DNA of 64,000 bases from Verrucomicrobiota bacterium (GTDB lineage Bacteria; Verrucomicrobiota; Verrucomicrobiia; Limisphaerales; JADJPG01). The notes beneath the pieces were generated by a model. It did no database searches. It was given only the letters and a program-made list of their open reading frames with translations, and was not told where the DNA came from. Numbering within the stretch: the stretch's first letter is position 1; each line of letters opens with the position of its first letter. The translations under genes were made by a program, and so were the position numbers. The stretch covers positions 1 through 64,000 of the forward strand of contig JADJPG010000038.1 of assembly GCA_016713365.1 (NCBI GenBank), in the 5' to 3' direction. Positions 34,297-42,300 of this stretch are shown piece after piece.

Positions 34297-35523
34297 TCAG
34301 TTCCCGACCCGCCCCAAGCAAAAGAACTCGGCGATGCGCGACGGTTGTATGACGGGGACGCGGAGGTCGACTTGCGCGGACTTGGCCAAAGACGACAGCT
34401 TTTCGATATACCGTTCGCTGAGCGTGACGCCTTGGTTCAGCAGGAATACTTCCGACGCGCTCGGCGACGGGAGATTCTCCGCGAGAATGTCGAAAGGGTG
34501 AAGTTGTCCGAGTGATTTCCTCAGGACCGGCGATCCCTGGCGAACGACCGTCAGGCTGCCTTGCGCACCGGAGAGATGGACGGCGTGATGCGTCACGGTC
34601 GCGGAAGCACGCGGCTTGACGGTCATTGATGACGTGCGGATGGACCGTGAAATCAGCGGCGCGAGCGCAGGGATGCTGGCATCGCCCAGCGCGGTCTTCA
34701 CGGACGTACAAATCAGGTTGAAAGTCTCAGCAAGGAAATCGAGCAACTCGCGTTCGGACACTGGAATACGGCCGAGCAGCGACTCGAACATAGCGACCGC
34801 CGAGGCGTCGTCCGCCTCGAATAGAAAGTCCATCCACACGCCCTGGTTGACGAAGGCCAGCGGAGCCCATGCGGTGAAACTGGACGGCCCGGGAACTGCC
34901 GGAGCTTCCGCGACGGTGACCTTCGCAGAACCGAGCCCGACCGCGGCAAAGCTGATGGTAAACACCTCCGCGAGGCGTTCATCTGCGACGATTCGAGGCG
35001 TGGCTTTCTCGACGCCTCCCTTGGCCGCGCCGAGAATCCCAGCACCCGTTCCGTCGCCCCCACGACTTTGTTTGCCAAACATTTCGCCGAGCAAATTGTG
35101 GCGCTGGAGCATCGTTTCCATGGCGGAAATGTTGTCCTGCAATTCCTGCTGGTAGGTGATGATGCGTTGCGCGACGCGAAGCCGCGCCATCAACGCCATG
35201 GGATCGAAGGGCTTGACGAGGTAATCATCCGCGCCGGCATCCAAGCCCGCGATGACTTCCTGCTTCTCGGACTTGGAGCTGAGCAAAAGCACGTAAGGGC
35301 GGGTTTTTCGCGGACTCGCCCGCAGCTTGCGACAAACCTCCACACCGTCCATGCCCGGCATCACCCAGTCCATGATGGCCAAGGCCGGCGGATTATCGAC
35401 ATCCAGTGCTTTCCACGCCGCAAAGCCATCATCCACCGCCTGCACTTCGTGACCTAATTTGGTCAAAAGCGCCAGCAGCAGGCGGCGAATCAGCGCGTCG
35501 TCGTCAGCGACTAAAATGTTCAT
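34297..35523 (-). CDS. Response regulator with a CheX-like C-terminal domain
   Basis: 408 residues. Residues 1-125 form a full receiver domain: acidic cluster LVADDDAL, phospho-Asp in LAIMDWVMPGMDG, Lys in YLVKPFD. A coiled linker (QQELQDNISAMETMLQRHNL) leads to a second domain at ~190-400. Part of it (VWMDFLFEADDASAVAMFES ... LLDFLAETFNLICTSVK) has the E-x-x-N pattern and layout of the CheX/FliY-type phosphatase of CheY. If so, the protein could act on a separate receiver, such as that at 39110-39502; this is inference and the resemblance is moderate. The gene is monocistronic as far as can be seen. Confidence 0.75.
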   Translation of the reverse strand: MNILVADDDALIRRLLLALLTKLGHEVQAVDDGFAAWKALDVDNPPALAIMDWVMPGMDGVEVCRKLRASPRKTRPYVLLLSSKSEKQEVIAGLDAGADDYLVKPFDPMALMARLRVAQRIITYQQELQDNISAMETMLQRHNLLGEMFGKQSRGGDGTGAGILGAAKGGVEKATPRIVADERLAEVFTISFAAVGLGSAKVTVAEAPAVPGPSSFTAWAPLAFVNQGVWMDFLFEADDASAVAMFESLLGRIPVSERELLDFLAETFNLICTSVKTALGDASIPALAPLISRSIRTSSMTVKPRASATVTHHAVHLSGAQGSLTVVRQGSPVLRKSLGQLHPFDILAENLPSPSASEVFLLNQGVTLSERYIEKLSSLAKSAQVDLRVPVIQPSRIAEFFCLGRVGN

Positions 35524-35638
35524 CGTGAACTAGTCATCAAGCGTTGATGGGTGGGCAGAGGATGAACGCTTGGAGCTTCAGTTCAAGAAGATTGAACTCC
35601 AAATGCAGTCGCACAGCCGGAATGGCCGCGACGGACAA

Positions 35639-36805
35639 CTACTTGGAGGCAGCCTGCGATTTCAACTGCTGCTCGAGGAAGGACGTTCTGGCGGAGACGT
35701 TGGTCCGAAGTTTGGCGACCGCATCGTCAAAGGCTTTGGCGGCCACCGCATCCCGTTCCGCGATGACCGGGCGAATCATGGCAGAGAGTTCACTGATCTG
35801 ACGCAGGATGTTCTCAGCTTTGCCGCCGCCAGCGAGCAGCGCAGACATCTTTTCCAAATACAACCGCTGTCCGGTGGGACTGGTCAGGACGGCCTTTGCG
35901 ACCAGGCCTTTCCATTCCGGAATGAGCGGTTCATCGGACTTGGCAAAGAGTTGATCCAAACCGTGAGGCAGAAAAACCATCTGGCCGGACGCGGGATCGT
36001 TGTAAATCCGGTAATTGTTCTTATCCATCGTGTAGCCGTCGTGGTGCCCGGCCAGCACTTCGACGGCAGCGAACGCCGCGAAACGTTCCATATCCAGCAA
36101 CGGCCCGACCCGTCGCGCGCGTTCAGCGAGGTCGGATTCCTTCAGCGCCGCGGCCAGCGCCTTCAAATCCGCCTGATCGGTCGAACTGTCACCGCCATCC
36201 TTCTCGAGTTTATCCGTAATATCATTGCTGGAACCTTCGTAGAGGTTGCCCTTGGCCTTCTTGAAGTGTTGAGAGAGGAAGTCTTTGTTCGCAGCCTCGG
36301 AGACGACATAGAGCCCCAAATCCTTCCCGCCCGCCTCAATCACCGCGTAGGCCACCTTCGACGCCGGCACACCTGCAGAACGGAAGATCTCCCCGCCGAT
36401 CGCTTCACACAGGAACGTGGGATCCTTATGCGCATTGCTAAGGAGAATGCGACCGCGACCATGAAATTCCTGATCCTTTACGAACTCGTTGAATTTGAAC
36501 GCGAGGCTCGGTTTCTTTTCAAGCCCTTCAAACGGAGCACTTCCTTTAACGCGAACTCCAACATCCACATACGTGTGTTCGCCCTCTTTCAGACTGGCTT
36601 TGACATAACGTTTCGGATCTTTGCGCAACGATTCCAGGGCTTCGGCGGCAATCTCGAGTTTGAGGCGGAAAATCTTTGGTGCTGCGAACAGATCCTCACC
36701 CTGGGTGGTGCTCCGCGCGGATTTCGACGCTTTGGAGTCCGCCGCGAAGACCGTTGACGTCACTGCGAGAAAAAGCAGCAGCGCGAGGATAGTGATGATT
36801 CTCAT
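35639..36805 (-). CDS. Secreted CotH kinase family protein
   Basis: 388 residues from ATG 36805 (MRIITILALLLFLAVTSTVF then AADSKAS; ATG 36823 is also possible). It contains the CotH-like kinase fold: FRLKLEIAAEALESLRKDPK, VGVRVKGSAPFEGLEKKPSL, AFKFNEFVKDQEFHGRGRIL, then NNYRIYNDPASGQMVFLPHG with DQLF. CotH proteins phosphorylate secreted proteins; in Verrucomicrobia and Planctomycetes they are common exported proteins of unknown substrate. The C-terminal ~100 residues are helical. Divergent from rpoD across a 333-bp gap. Confidence 0.85.
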   Translation of the reverse strand: MRIITILALLLFLAVTSTVFAADSKASKSARSTTQGEDLFAAPKIFRLKLEIAAEALESLRKDPKRYVKASLKEGEHTYVDVGVRVKGSAPFEGLEKKPSLAFKFNEFVKDQEFHGRGRILLSNAHKDPTFLCEAIGGEIFRSAGVPASKVAYAVIEAGGKDLGLYVVSEAANKDFLSQHFKKAKGNLYEGSSNDITDKLEKDGGDSSTDQADLKALAAALKESDLAERARRVGPLLDMERFAAFAAVEVLAGHHDGYTMDKNNYRIYNDPASGQMVFLPHGLDQLFAKSDEPLIPEWKGLVAKAVLTSPTGQRLYLEKMSALLAGGGKAENILRQISELSAMIRPVIAERDAVAAKAFDDAVAKLRTNVSARTSFLEQQLKSQAASK

Positions 36806-37048
36806 GTTCTTCTTTGACACCACAGCTGGCCAACAGTTGCTGACAGACCGCCAATTTCCACGCGGATAGTGGCGAATGAGCAGACTCGAAGCGCCCGCCA
36901 GTTATTTAATCTAACGTCGCGTGCTTCGTAAAGGTTCGCGTCAAATCGTTCTTTTACCGTCACCGTAAAGTTTCTCCGTGCGATTCCCGCATTCCCGACC
37001 GACAATGGTCGCTGTTCGATGAGTGAAGCCGATTGGGCGATTCCTCGC

Positions 37049-37077
37049 TTGACGGCTAGTAGCTCGGTACTCATATT
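37049..37077 (+). promoter_or_regulatory. Putative sigma-70 promoter for rpoD
   Basis: TTGACG (37049-37054), a 17-nt spacer and CATATT (37072-37077), about 60 bp before the rpoD start codon. The rest of the 333-bp gap (36806-37138) has a low-complexity echo (TTGAAGTTCGTTGAAGTTCG near 37089) but no gene I can support. Confidence 0.35.
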
Positions 37078-37138
37078 TCACGGCTCTTTTGAAGTTCGTT
37101 GAAGTTCGAGTCCAATTCACGCATCGAATCAAATATCT

Positions 37139-39007
37139 ATGGTGAAACCTAAGGCCAAGCAGGCCGCCCCGAAGACCGCCCGGAAGTCCCAAAAAGATGA
37201 TTCCGCCAAGGTGCGCCGCCCGGCCACCAAGAAGTCACTGGCTGAATCGACCGTCGCCGCGTCGTCTCCATTGGGCAAGCTCGTCGCTGGCCTCAATGGC
37301 AAGGCCTCCGGCGCCAATTCGCCGACCGAGCCTCAACTCGCCCAAGCCCAACAGGCCATCGGCACCATCAAAAGCGCATCGGGCGTTGATTTGACGGAGA
37401 AAGTGAAAGAACTGCTCCGGCTCGCGCAGGAACAGGGTTACCTCACTCACAATGACATCGGCGACGCACTCGCCGACGCCCCCATTTCCGCCGAGGAGAT
37501 GGACGAGGTCTACATCAAGCTGCGCAATCTCGAGATCGAGATCGTCGATCAATCGGACGTTGACCGCGTCAAGCAGCCAGAGCCCGAGGAAGAGGAAGAC
37601 AAGAGCCGCCTCGACATTCTGGACGACCCGGTCCGCATGTATCTCAAGCAGATGGGCCAGGTCCCGCTGCTCACCCGCGAGCAGGAAGTCGAGATCTCCA
37701 AGCGCATCGAAACCGCCGAAAACGAGCTCAAGCGCATCATTTACAGCTTCGGTTTCTCCGGCAAAGAGCACATCGCCCTCGCCGAGAAGCTGATTTCGGA
37801 ACCGCCGAAGGAACGCTTCGACCGCGTCATCGTCGACAAAAAGATCGAGAACCGCGAAAACCATCTCAAAGACCTGCGCAAGCTCGTCAAGGTGGTTCGC
37901 ATCCTCGATCTGCAGGTGGACGACAAGTACGCCGAATGGCAGGGCGCGCCCAACAAGGCCAAGCGCGACAAGATGCAGGCGGAGTTCGCCAAGCTCGACA
38001 AGAAGCTTCAGGACTCCTTCCCGAAATTCTATTTCAAGCAGAAGGTTATCGAAGAAATGGCCCTCGTCGCGGAAAACATCCACGACAAGATCCAGCTCAG
38101 CGTGCGGGCGATCCACGAGATGGAAGCGCACCGCAAATCCGCCCAGCAGCAGCAGATCATTCAGGGCGAGCAGCGGAAGATTAAAGCGCTCGAAGAATTC
38201 GTCCGCATGCCGGCCGAGGAATATCTCAAGTCCTACGAGCAGCTGAAGCATTTCGCCGCCAAGGCGCTGCAGGCGAAGACGGAAATGGTGGAAGCGAACC
38301 TCCGCCTCGTGATCTCCATCGCCAAGAAATACACCAACCGCGGCCTCTCGTTCCTCGACCTGATTCAGGAAGGCAACATGGGCCTGATGAAGGCGGTCGA
38401 GAAGTTCGAGTATCGCCGCGGCTACAAATTCTCCACCTACGCCACCTGGTGGATTCGCCAGGCCATCACCCGCTCCATCGCCGACCAAGCGCGCACCATT
38501 CGTATTCCGGTGCACATGATCGAAACCATCAACAAGCTGATGCGCGTGCAGAAGCAGTTGGTGCAGGACTTCGGTCGTGAAGCGACGCCGGAGGAAATCG
38601 CGGACGAAATGCAGATGCCGGTCGAGCGCGTCCGCGCCGTCCTGAAGATGGCGCAGCAGCCGATCTCCCTGCAATCACCGGTCGGCGACAGCGAAGACAC
38701 GAACTTCGGTGATTTCATCGAGGACAAGTCGGCGGAGAATCCGTCCGACATGACCAGCTACAGCCTCCTCAAGGACAAGCTGAGCGACGTGCTCTCCAGT
38801 CTCACGGAACGTGAACGCAAAGTGCTCGAACTCCGTTTCGGCCTGGGCGACGGCTATTCTCGCACGCTCGAGGAAGTCGGCAAGCAGTTCAAGGTCACCC
38901 GCGAACGTATCCGCCAGATCGAAGCGAAAGCCCTCCGCAAGATGCGTCACCCGACGCGTATTCGTCAGCTCCAAGGCTTCCTCGAAATCGAAGAAGCTCT
39001 CGCCTGA
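37139..39007 (+). CDS. rpoD: Primary RNA polymerase sigma factor RpoD (sigma-70)
   Basis: 622 residues. A Lys/Ala-rich N-terminal tail (~1-60) precedes region 1.1 (VKELLRLAQEQGYLTHNDIG). Region 1.2 reads DPVRMYLKQMGQVPLLTREQ, followed by a long non-conserved acidic/helical insert. Region 2 is essentially perfect (NLRLVISIAKKYTNRGLSFL, DLIQEGNMGLMKAVEKFEYR, GYKFSTYATWWIRQAITRSI). Region 3 and region 4 (LTERERKVLELRFGLGDGYS, VTRERIRQIEAKALRKMRHP) are intact. It directs housekeeping transcription. The mid-protein insert, where other groups also vary, is long here (roughly 180-370). Confidence 0.98.
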   Translation: MVKPKAKQAAPKTARKSQKDDSAKVRRPATKKSLAESTVAASSPLGKLVAGLNGKASGANSPTEPQLAQAQQAIGTIKSASGVDLTEKVKELLRLAQEQGYLTHNDIGDALADAPISAEEMDEVYIKLRNLEIEIVDQSDVDRVKQPEPEEEEDKSRLDILDDPVRMYLKQMGQVPLLTREQEVEISKRIETAENELKRIIYSFGFSGKEHIALAEKLISEPPKERFDRVIVDKKIENRENHLKDLRKLVKVVRILDLQVDDKYAEWQGAPNKAKRDKMQAEFAKLDKKLQDSFPKFYFKQKVIEEMALVAENIHDKIQLSVRAIHEMEAHRKSAQQQQIIQGEQRKIKALEEFVRMPAEEYLKSYEQLKHFAAKALQAKTEMVEANLRLVISIAKKYTNRGLSFLDLIQEGNMGLMKAVEKFEYRRGYKFSTYATWWIRQAITRSIADQARTIRIPVHMIETINKLMRVQKQLVQDFGREATPEEIADEMQMPVERVRAVLKMAQQPISLQSPVGDSEDTNFGDFIEDKSAENPSDMTSYSLLKDKLSDVLSSLTERERKVLELRFGLGDGYSRTLEEVGKQFKVTRERIRQIEAKALRKMRHPTRIRQLQGFLEIEEALA

Positions 39008-39035
39008 TAGCAGCGTGGGGATAGGGGAAAGGAAT

Positions 39036-39058
39036 TATTTGCCGCATTCAGGCAAATA
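39036..39058. other. Hairpin after rpoD
   Basis: TATTTGCC (39036-39043) pairs with GGCAAATA (39051-39058) around a 7-nt loop. It lies just past the rpoD stop and before a convergent response-regulator gene. No T-run follows, so it may be a weak terminator, a processing site or chance. Confidence 0.3.
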
Positions 39059-39109
39059 GTTCGCGGCAGAAAGGGATACTGATTGCCAGCGCACCCGCGC
39101 GGGTCAAAT

Positions 39110-39502
39110 TCAAGCTGCGCCCTGAAGTTCCGGCTCGGGTCCTCCACAAGCCCGCTGGATGGCCATCAACAATTCGTCGAGCGGCAGAATCTTGCTGACA
39201 TAGCCGTCCGCGCCCTTCTGCACGGCCTCCTGCAGGAGGTCTTCCACAAAACCCATTCCCGTCAGCATGATGACTTTTACGCCGGGGAACGCCCTCTTGA
39301 TGTCCACCAACACGCGCAGACCATCCTCGTCTGCCAGCCCGATATCCAGCACCACCAAGTCCGGCAACCGCTGGCCCAGCAGCGCCATGGCATCCTGCGA
39401 AGTGCCGGCCGACGCGACTTCAAACCCCTGTTTACGCAGGTAAATCCCAATCAACTCGCGGATCTGCTCCTCGTCATCGATGACCAGTATGTATTGGCTC
39501 AT
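39110..39502 (-). CDS. Single-domain response regulator (receiver only)
   Basis: A 130-residue CheY/Spo0F-like receiver: ILVIDDEEQIRELIGIYLRK (acidic pocket), phospho-Asp in DLVVLDIGLADEDGLRVLVD, Thr in VIMLTGMG. The switch region reads GADGYVSKILPLDELL, with Lys kept. There is no output domain, so it must work through a partner. The CheX-like protein at 34297-35523 is one conceivable partner in the window. Convergent with rpoD. Confidence 0.93.
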   Translation of the reverse strand: MSQYILVIDDEEQIRELIGIYLRKQGFEVASAGTSQDAMALLGQRLPDLVVLDIGLADEDGLRVLVDIKRAFPGVKVIMLTGMGFVEDLLQEAVQKGADGYVSKILPLDELLMAIQRACGGPEPELQGAA

Positions 39503-39613
39503 ACCCCATGCTTAGCAAACTGCGAACCAACCCGCGCCTCCACTCATCCACCTCCCGCTTCGACTCAGCGTTTCCCGGTTCACTAAACCAAGACCGCTCG
39601 TTATGGTCGCTGC

Positions 39614-40777
39614 ATGTCATGGTTCTACCGCACCATCATTCGACCCGCGCTGTTCGCCCATGAGTCCGAAGAAATCCACAACCGCACCCTCGCCGCACTC
39701 GGCAAGGCGGGCAGTCACCCTGCCCTGTGCGATGCGCTCGACGCCTTCTACGGCGCGCCTGAGCTTCCCATCGAAACCTTCGGCCTTACGTTCCGCAACC
39801 CCGTCGGTCTCGCCGCCGGCATGGACAAGCACGCCGCCGCCGCGCCCGTCTGGCCCGCGCTCGGGTTCGGCTTCAGCGAACTCGGCGGTGTCACCTGGCA
39901 TGCGCAACCCGGCAATCCCGCCCCGCGCATGTTTCGCGCTGTACCCGACGAAGCGCTCATCAACCGCATGGGCTTCAACAATCCCGGCGCCGAAGCCCTC
40001 GCGCAAAAGCTCGTGAACTGGCGCGCCCTAGGACGCTGGCCCGCGCATCCCGTCGGCATCAACCTCGGCAAATCCAAGGTCACACCGCTCGAAACCGCCG
40101 CCGAAGATTACTCCAGCTCGCTCCGCCTCCTCTGGCCGCACGCGGATTTCTTCGTCGTCAACGTCAGCTCGCCCAACACGCCCAACCTCCGCCAGCTTCA
40201 GGACAAATCCGCCCTCGACGAGATCCTCGCCGCACTCCAGGAAGTGAACCGCGCGTGTGCGCAGGACGCGTCCGTCAGCACCGGTTCCTCACGCACCACG
40301 CATCACGCATCGTCCCCAAAGCCCATCCTCGTCAAAGTCGCGCCCGACCTCACCTTCGAAGCGCTCGACGAGATTCTCGAACTCGTCGCCCCCCGCCAAC
40401 TCGCCGGACTCGTCGCCACCAACACCACCATCGCCCGCCCGACCTCAAGCGACGCCGCATTGCAACGCATCTACGCCGAGACCGGCGGACTCAGCGGCAA
40501 ACCGCTCGGCCACCGCAGCACCGAAGTGATCCGGCACCTGCATCGCCAGACCGCTGGCAAGCTCCCGATCATCGGTGTCGGCGGCATCTTCAACGCCGCC
40601 GATGCGTGGGAGAAAATCACAGCTGGCGCAAGCCTCATTCAGATCTACACCGGGCTCGTTTATGAAGGCCCGGCCATCACTCGCACCATCGTGGCGGGCC
40701 TGACCCAGCGCCTGCGCGAACACGGACTCCAGCGATTGGGCGACGCCGTTGGAATCGCTGCCGCTGGGCGTTTGTGA
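39614..40777 (+). CDS. pyrD: Dihydroorotate dehydrogenase (quinone), class 2
   Basis: 387 residues (the class-2 norm is ~340-370) with the membrane-associating N-terminal helix MSWFYRTIIRPALFAHESEE. The class-2 core is GLTFRNPVGLAAGMDKHAAA (FMN site), FSELGGVTWHAQPGNPAPRM and NRMGFNNPGAEALAQKL. FFVVNVSSPNTPNLRQLQDK carries the Ser that marks class 2 enzymes, and GVGGIFNAADAWEKITAGAS closes the barrel. The reaction is dihydroorotate to orotate with quinone in pyrimidine synthesis. A ~20-residue insert before PKPILVKVAPDLTFEALDE is encoded partly by a TCACGCA-type repeat. The next gene starts 4 bp after the stop. Confidence 0.97.
   Translation: MSWFYRTIIRPALFAHESEEIHNRTLAALGKAGSHPALCDALDAFYGAPELPIETFGLTFRNPVGLAAGMDKHAAAAPVWPALGFGFSELGGVTWHAQPGNPAPRMFRAVPDEALINRMGFNNPGAEALAQKLVNWRALGRWPAHPVGINLGKSKVTPLETAAEDYSSSLRLLWPHADFFVVNVSSPNTPNLRQLQDKSALDEILAALQEVNRACAQDASVSTGSSRTTHHASSPKPILVKVAPDLTFEALDEILELVAPRQLAGLVATNTTIARPTSSDAALQRIYAETGGLSGKPLGHRSTEVIRHLHRQTAGKLPIIGVGGIFNAADAWEKITAGASLIQIYTGLVYEGPAITRTIVAGLTQRLREHGLQRLGDAVGIAAAGRL
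40289..40312. repeat. TCACGCA-type microrepeat inside pyrD
   Basis: TCACGCACCACGCATCACGC and its tail extend over 24 bp, encoding SRTTHHAS in-frame. A purer version of the same sequence occurs at 43572-43597 in non-conserved DNA. It accounts for part of the extra loop in PyrD. Confidence 0.5.
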
Positions 40778-40781
40778 ACGG

Positions 40782-42167
40782 ATGAACCTCCCCCTTCTCC
40801 TGAACAGCCTGATCGTCAGTTCGCTGACGACACTGCTGGCGGGAGCCATGGGATTTCTTGTCGCTCTCGCGCTCGGCACGTGCGAATCACGGGTCCGAAA
40901 ACTTCTACTGCTTGCCGCCGTCATCGCGCTCGTGCTGCCACCGTTCCTCGTCACGAACTGCTGGCTCGAACTGCTCGGCAACAACGGCGCGTGGCGCGGC
41001 TGGTTGCCGTTGAACATTTATTCGCTCGGCGGCACCGTCTGGCTGCTCACGCTGCTCACCTGGCCGCTCACCACGTTGCTCACGCTCAGCGCGTGGAGCC
41101 GGCTCGAAGCCCCGCAGCTCGAAGCCGATTCCATGATTCGCGGCTGGCCCTTGATTCGCGGCCTGCTCTGGCCGATGGCGCGCGGTGCCGTCGGGCAGGC
41201 CGCCGTGCTGACCTTCGTGCTGGCGCTGAACAATTTCGCCGTGCCGGTGATTCTCCAGGTGCGCGTGTTCCCGGAGGAGCTGTGGCTCGCCTTCACCACG
41301 CGCCTCGACGAAGCCGGCGCTTGGGCCGCAGCCTGGCCGCTAATGGTCGCGCCCGCACTCGGTTTGCTGCTGCTGCGTCGCGCGAATGTCTCGTGGCCGA
41401 ACCGCGACGGCGCGGTGTCCGGCGAAATCTTCCGGCGCCAACTCGGGCGCGGCTGGTTCCTAGGCTGCGCGGTTGTAACGGTGCTGCTGCTCCTGCTGTC
41501 CGTCGCGCTGCCGCTGCAACAGCTCGCCGCGAGTTCGCGTACGTGGACTGAACTGCCGAACCTGTTCCGCGCTGCGCCGGACACGATTTGGAACTCGTTC
41601 GCCTTCGCGGCCGCCACCGCGTCGTTGTGCGTCGTGATTGGGCTTGTGAGCTGGCGGCTTCGGATTGGTCTATTGCTGTGGCTTCCGTTCCTGGTCCCGG
41701 GGGTCTTGCTCGGTCGCAGCATGATTGCGTTGTTCAAAGGCACGCCGGTTTACGGCACGGCGACGCTGGTGGTGCTGGCGTTTGCGCTGCGCTATCTCGC
41801 GCTCGCGTGGACGGCCATTGCCCATGCGCGCTCGGCTGTGGACCGCGATGTCGTCGATGCGGCGCGGGTGAGTGGCGCTTCAGGTTGGCCGTTGTTCCGG
41901 CGTATCGTGTGGCCGCAGATTGCGTCGCAGGTCGCGGCGGCGTGGTATGTCACGTATCTGCTGTGCCTGTGGGATGTGGAGACGCTGGTGTTGATTTACC
42001 CGCCCGGCGGCGAAACGCTTGCCCTGCGCATCTTCAACCTGCTTCACTACGGCCACAACGCCCAGGTGAACGCGATGTGCGTGACGCTGCTGGCGCTGGC
42101 CGTGGCACCGCTGGCGGCGTGGAGCGCGTGGCGAGGATGGATGAGTGGAAGGCGAATGACGCAATGA
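40782..42167 (+). CDS. ABC transporter permease, fused two-domain type (iron(III)/thiamine-like)
   Basis: A 461-residue membrane protein from ATG 40782 with about 12 predicted helices and two permease domains in one chain, as in FbpB-like transporters. Two EAA-type cytoplasmic loops that contact the ATPase are visible: QLEADSMIRGWPLIRGLLWP and DVVDAARVSGASGWPLFRRI. It starts 4 bp after pyrD, so it is at least partly co-transcribed. No binding protein or ATPase gene is in the window, so it must rely on partners elsewhere; the substrate is open. After it, DNA becomes repetitive. Confidence 0.85.
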   Translation: MNLPLLLNSLIVSSLTTLLAGAMGFLVALALGTCESRVRKLLLLAAVIALVLPPFLVTNCWLELLGNNGAWRGWLPLNIYSLGGTVWLLTLLTWPLTTLLTLSAWSRLEAPQLEADSMIRGWPLIRGLLWPMARGAVGQAAVLTFVLALNNFAVPVILQVRVFPEELWLAFTTRLDEAGAWAAAWPLMVAPALGLLLLRRANVSWPNRDGAVSGEIFRRQLGRGWFLGCAVVTVLLLLLSVALPLQQLAASSRTWTELPNLFRAAPDTIWNSFAFAAATASLCVVIGLVSWRLRIGLLLWLPFLVPGVLLGRSMIALFKGTPVYGTATLVVLAFALRYLALAWTAIAHARSAVDRDVVDAARVSGASGWPLFRRIVWPQIASQVAAAWYVTYLLCLWDVETLVLIYPPGGETLALRIFNLLHYGHNAQVNAMCVTLLALAVAPLAAWSAWRGWMSGRRMTQ

Positions 42168-42300
42168 CCAAGGACGCAATGACGAAGGATGACGAACACC
42201 GATCGCGTCCAAAGGTCCACCAGCGTCCGCTGGTCGTTGAACATTAGCTATTGGTCATTCCTTGGGTTGTTGGTCATTGGTCATTTCCTCACCGCCTGCT
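42150..42300. repeat. Degenerate ATGAC / GGTCATT repeat spacer
   Basis: A GAATGACGCAATGACCAAGG run at ~42155-42190 recurs as inverted TTGGTCATTGGTCATTTC copies at ~42243-42290. Together they fill the gap between the ABC permease and the NHL gene. Part may be translated as the NHL protein's signal sequence. Confidence 0.5.

Noticed and set aside
36802..37074. 90-codon - strand frame upstream of CotH
   Set aside because: It lies in the rpoD leader with no motif; it would overlap the likely promoter and has no supporting start signal.
37235..38674. 479-codon frame on the - strand
   Set aside because: Antisense to rpoD; it follows the codon pattern of the real gene and has no recognisable domain.
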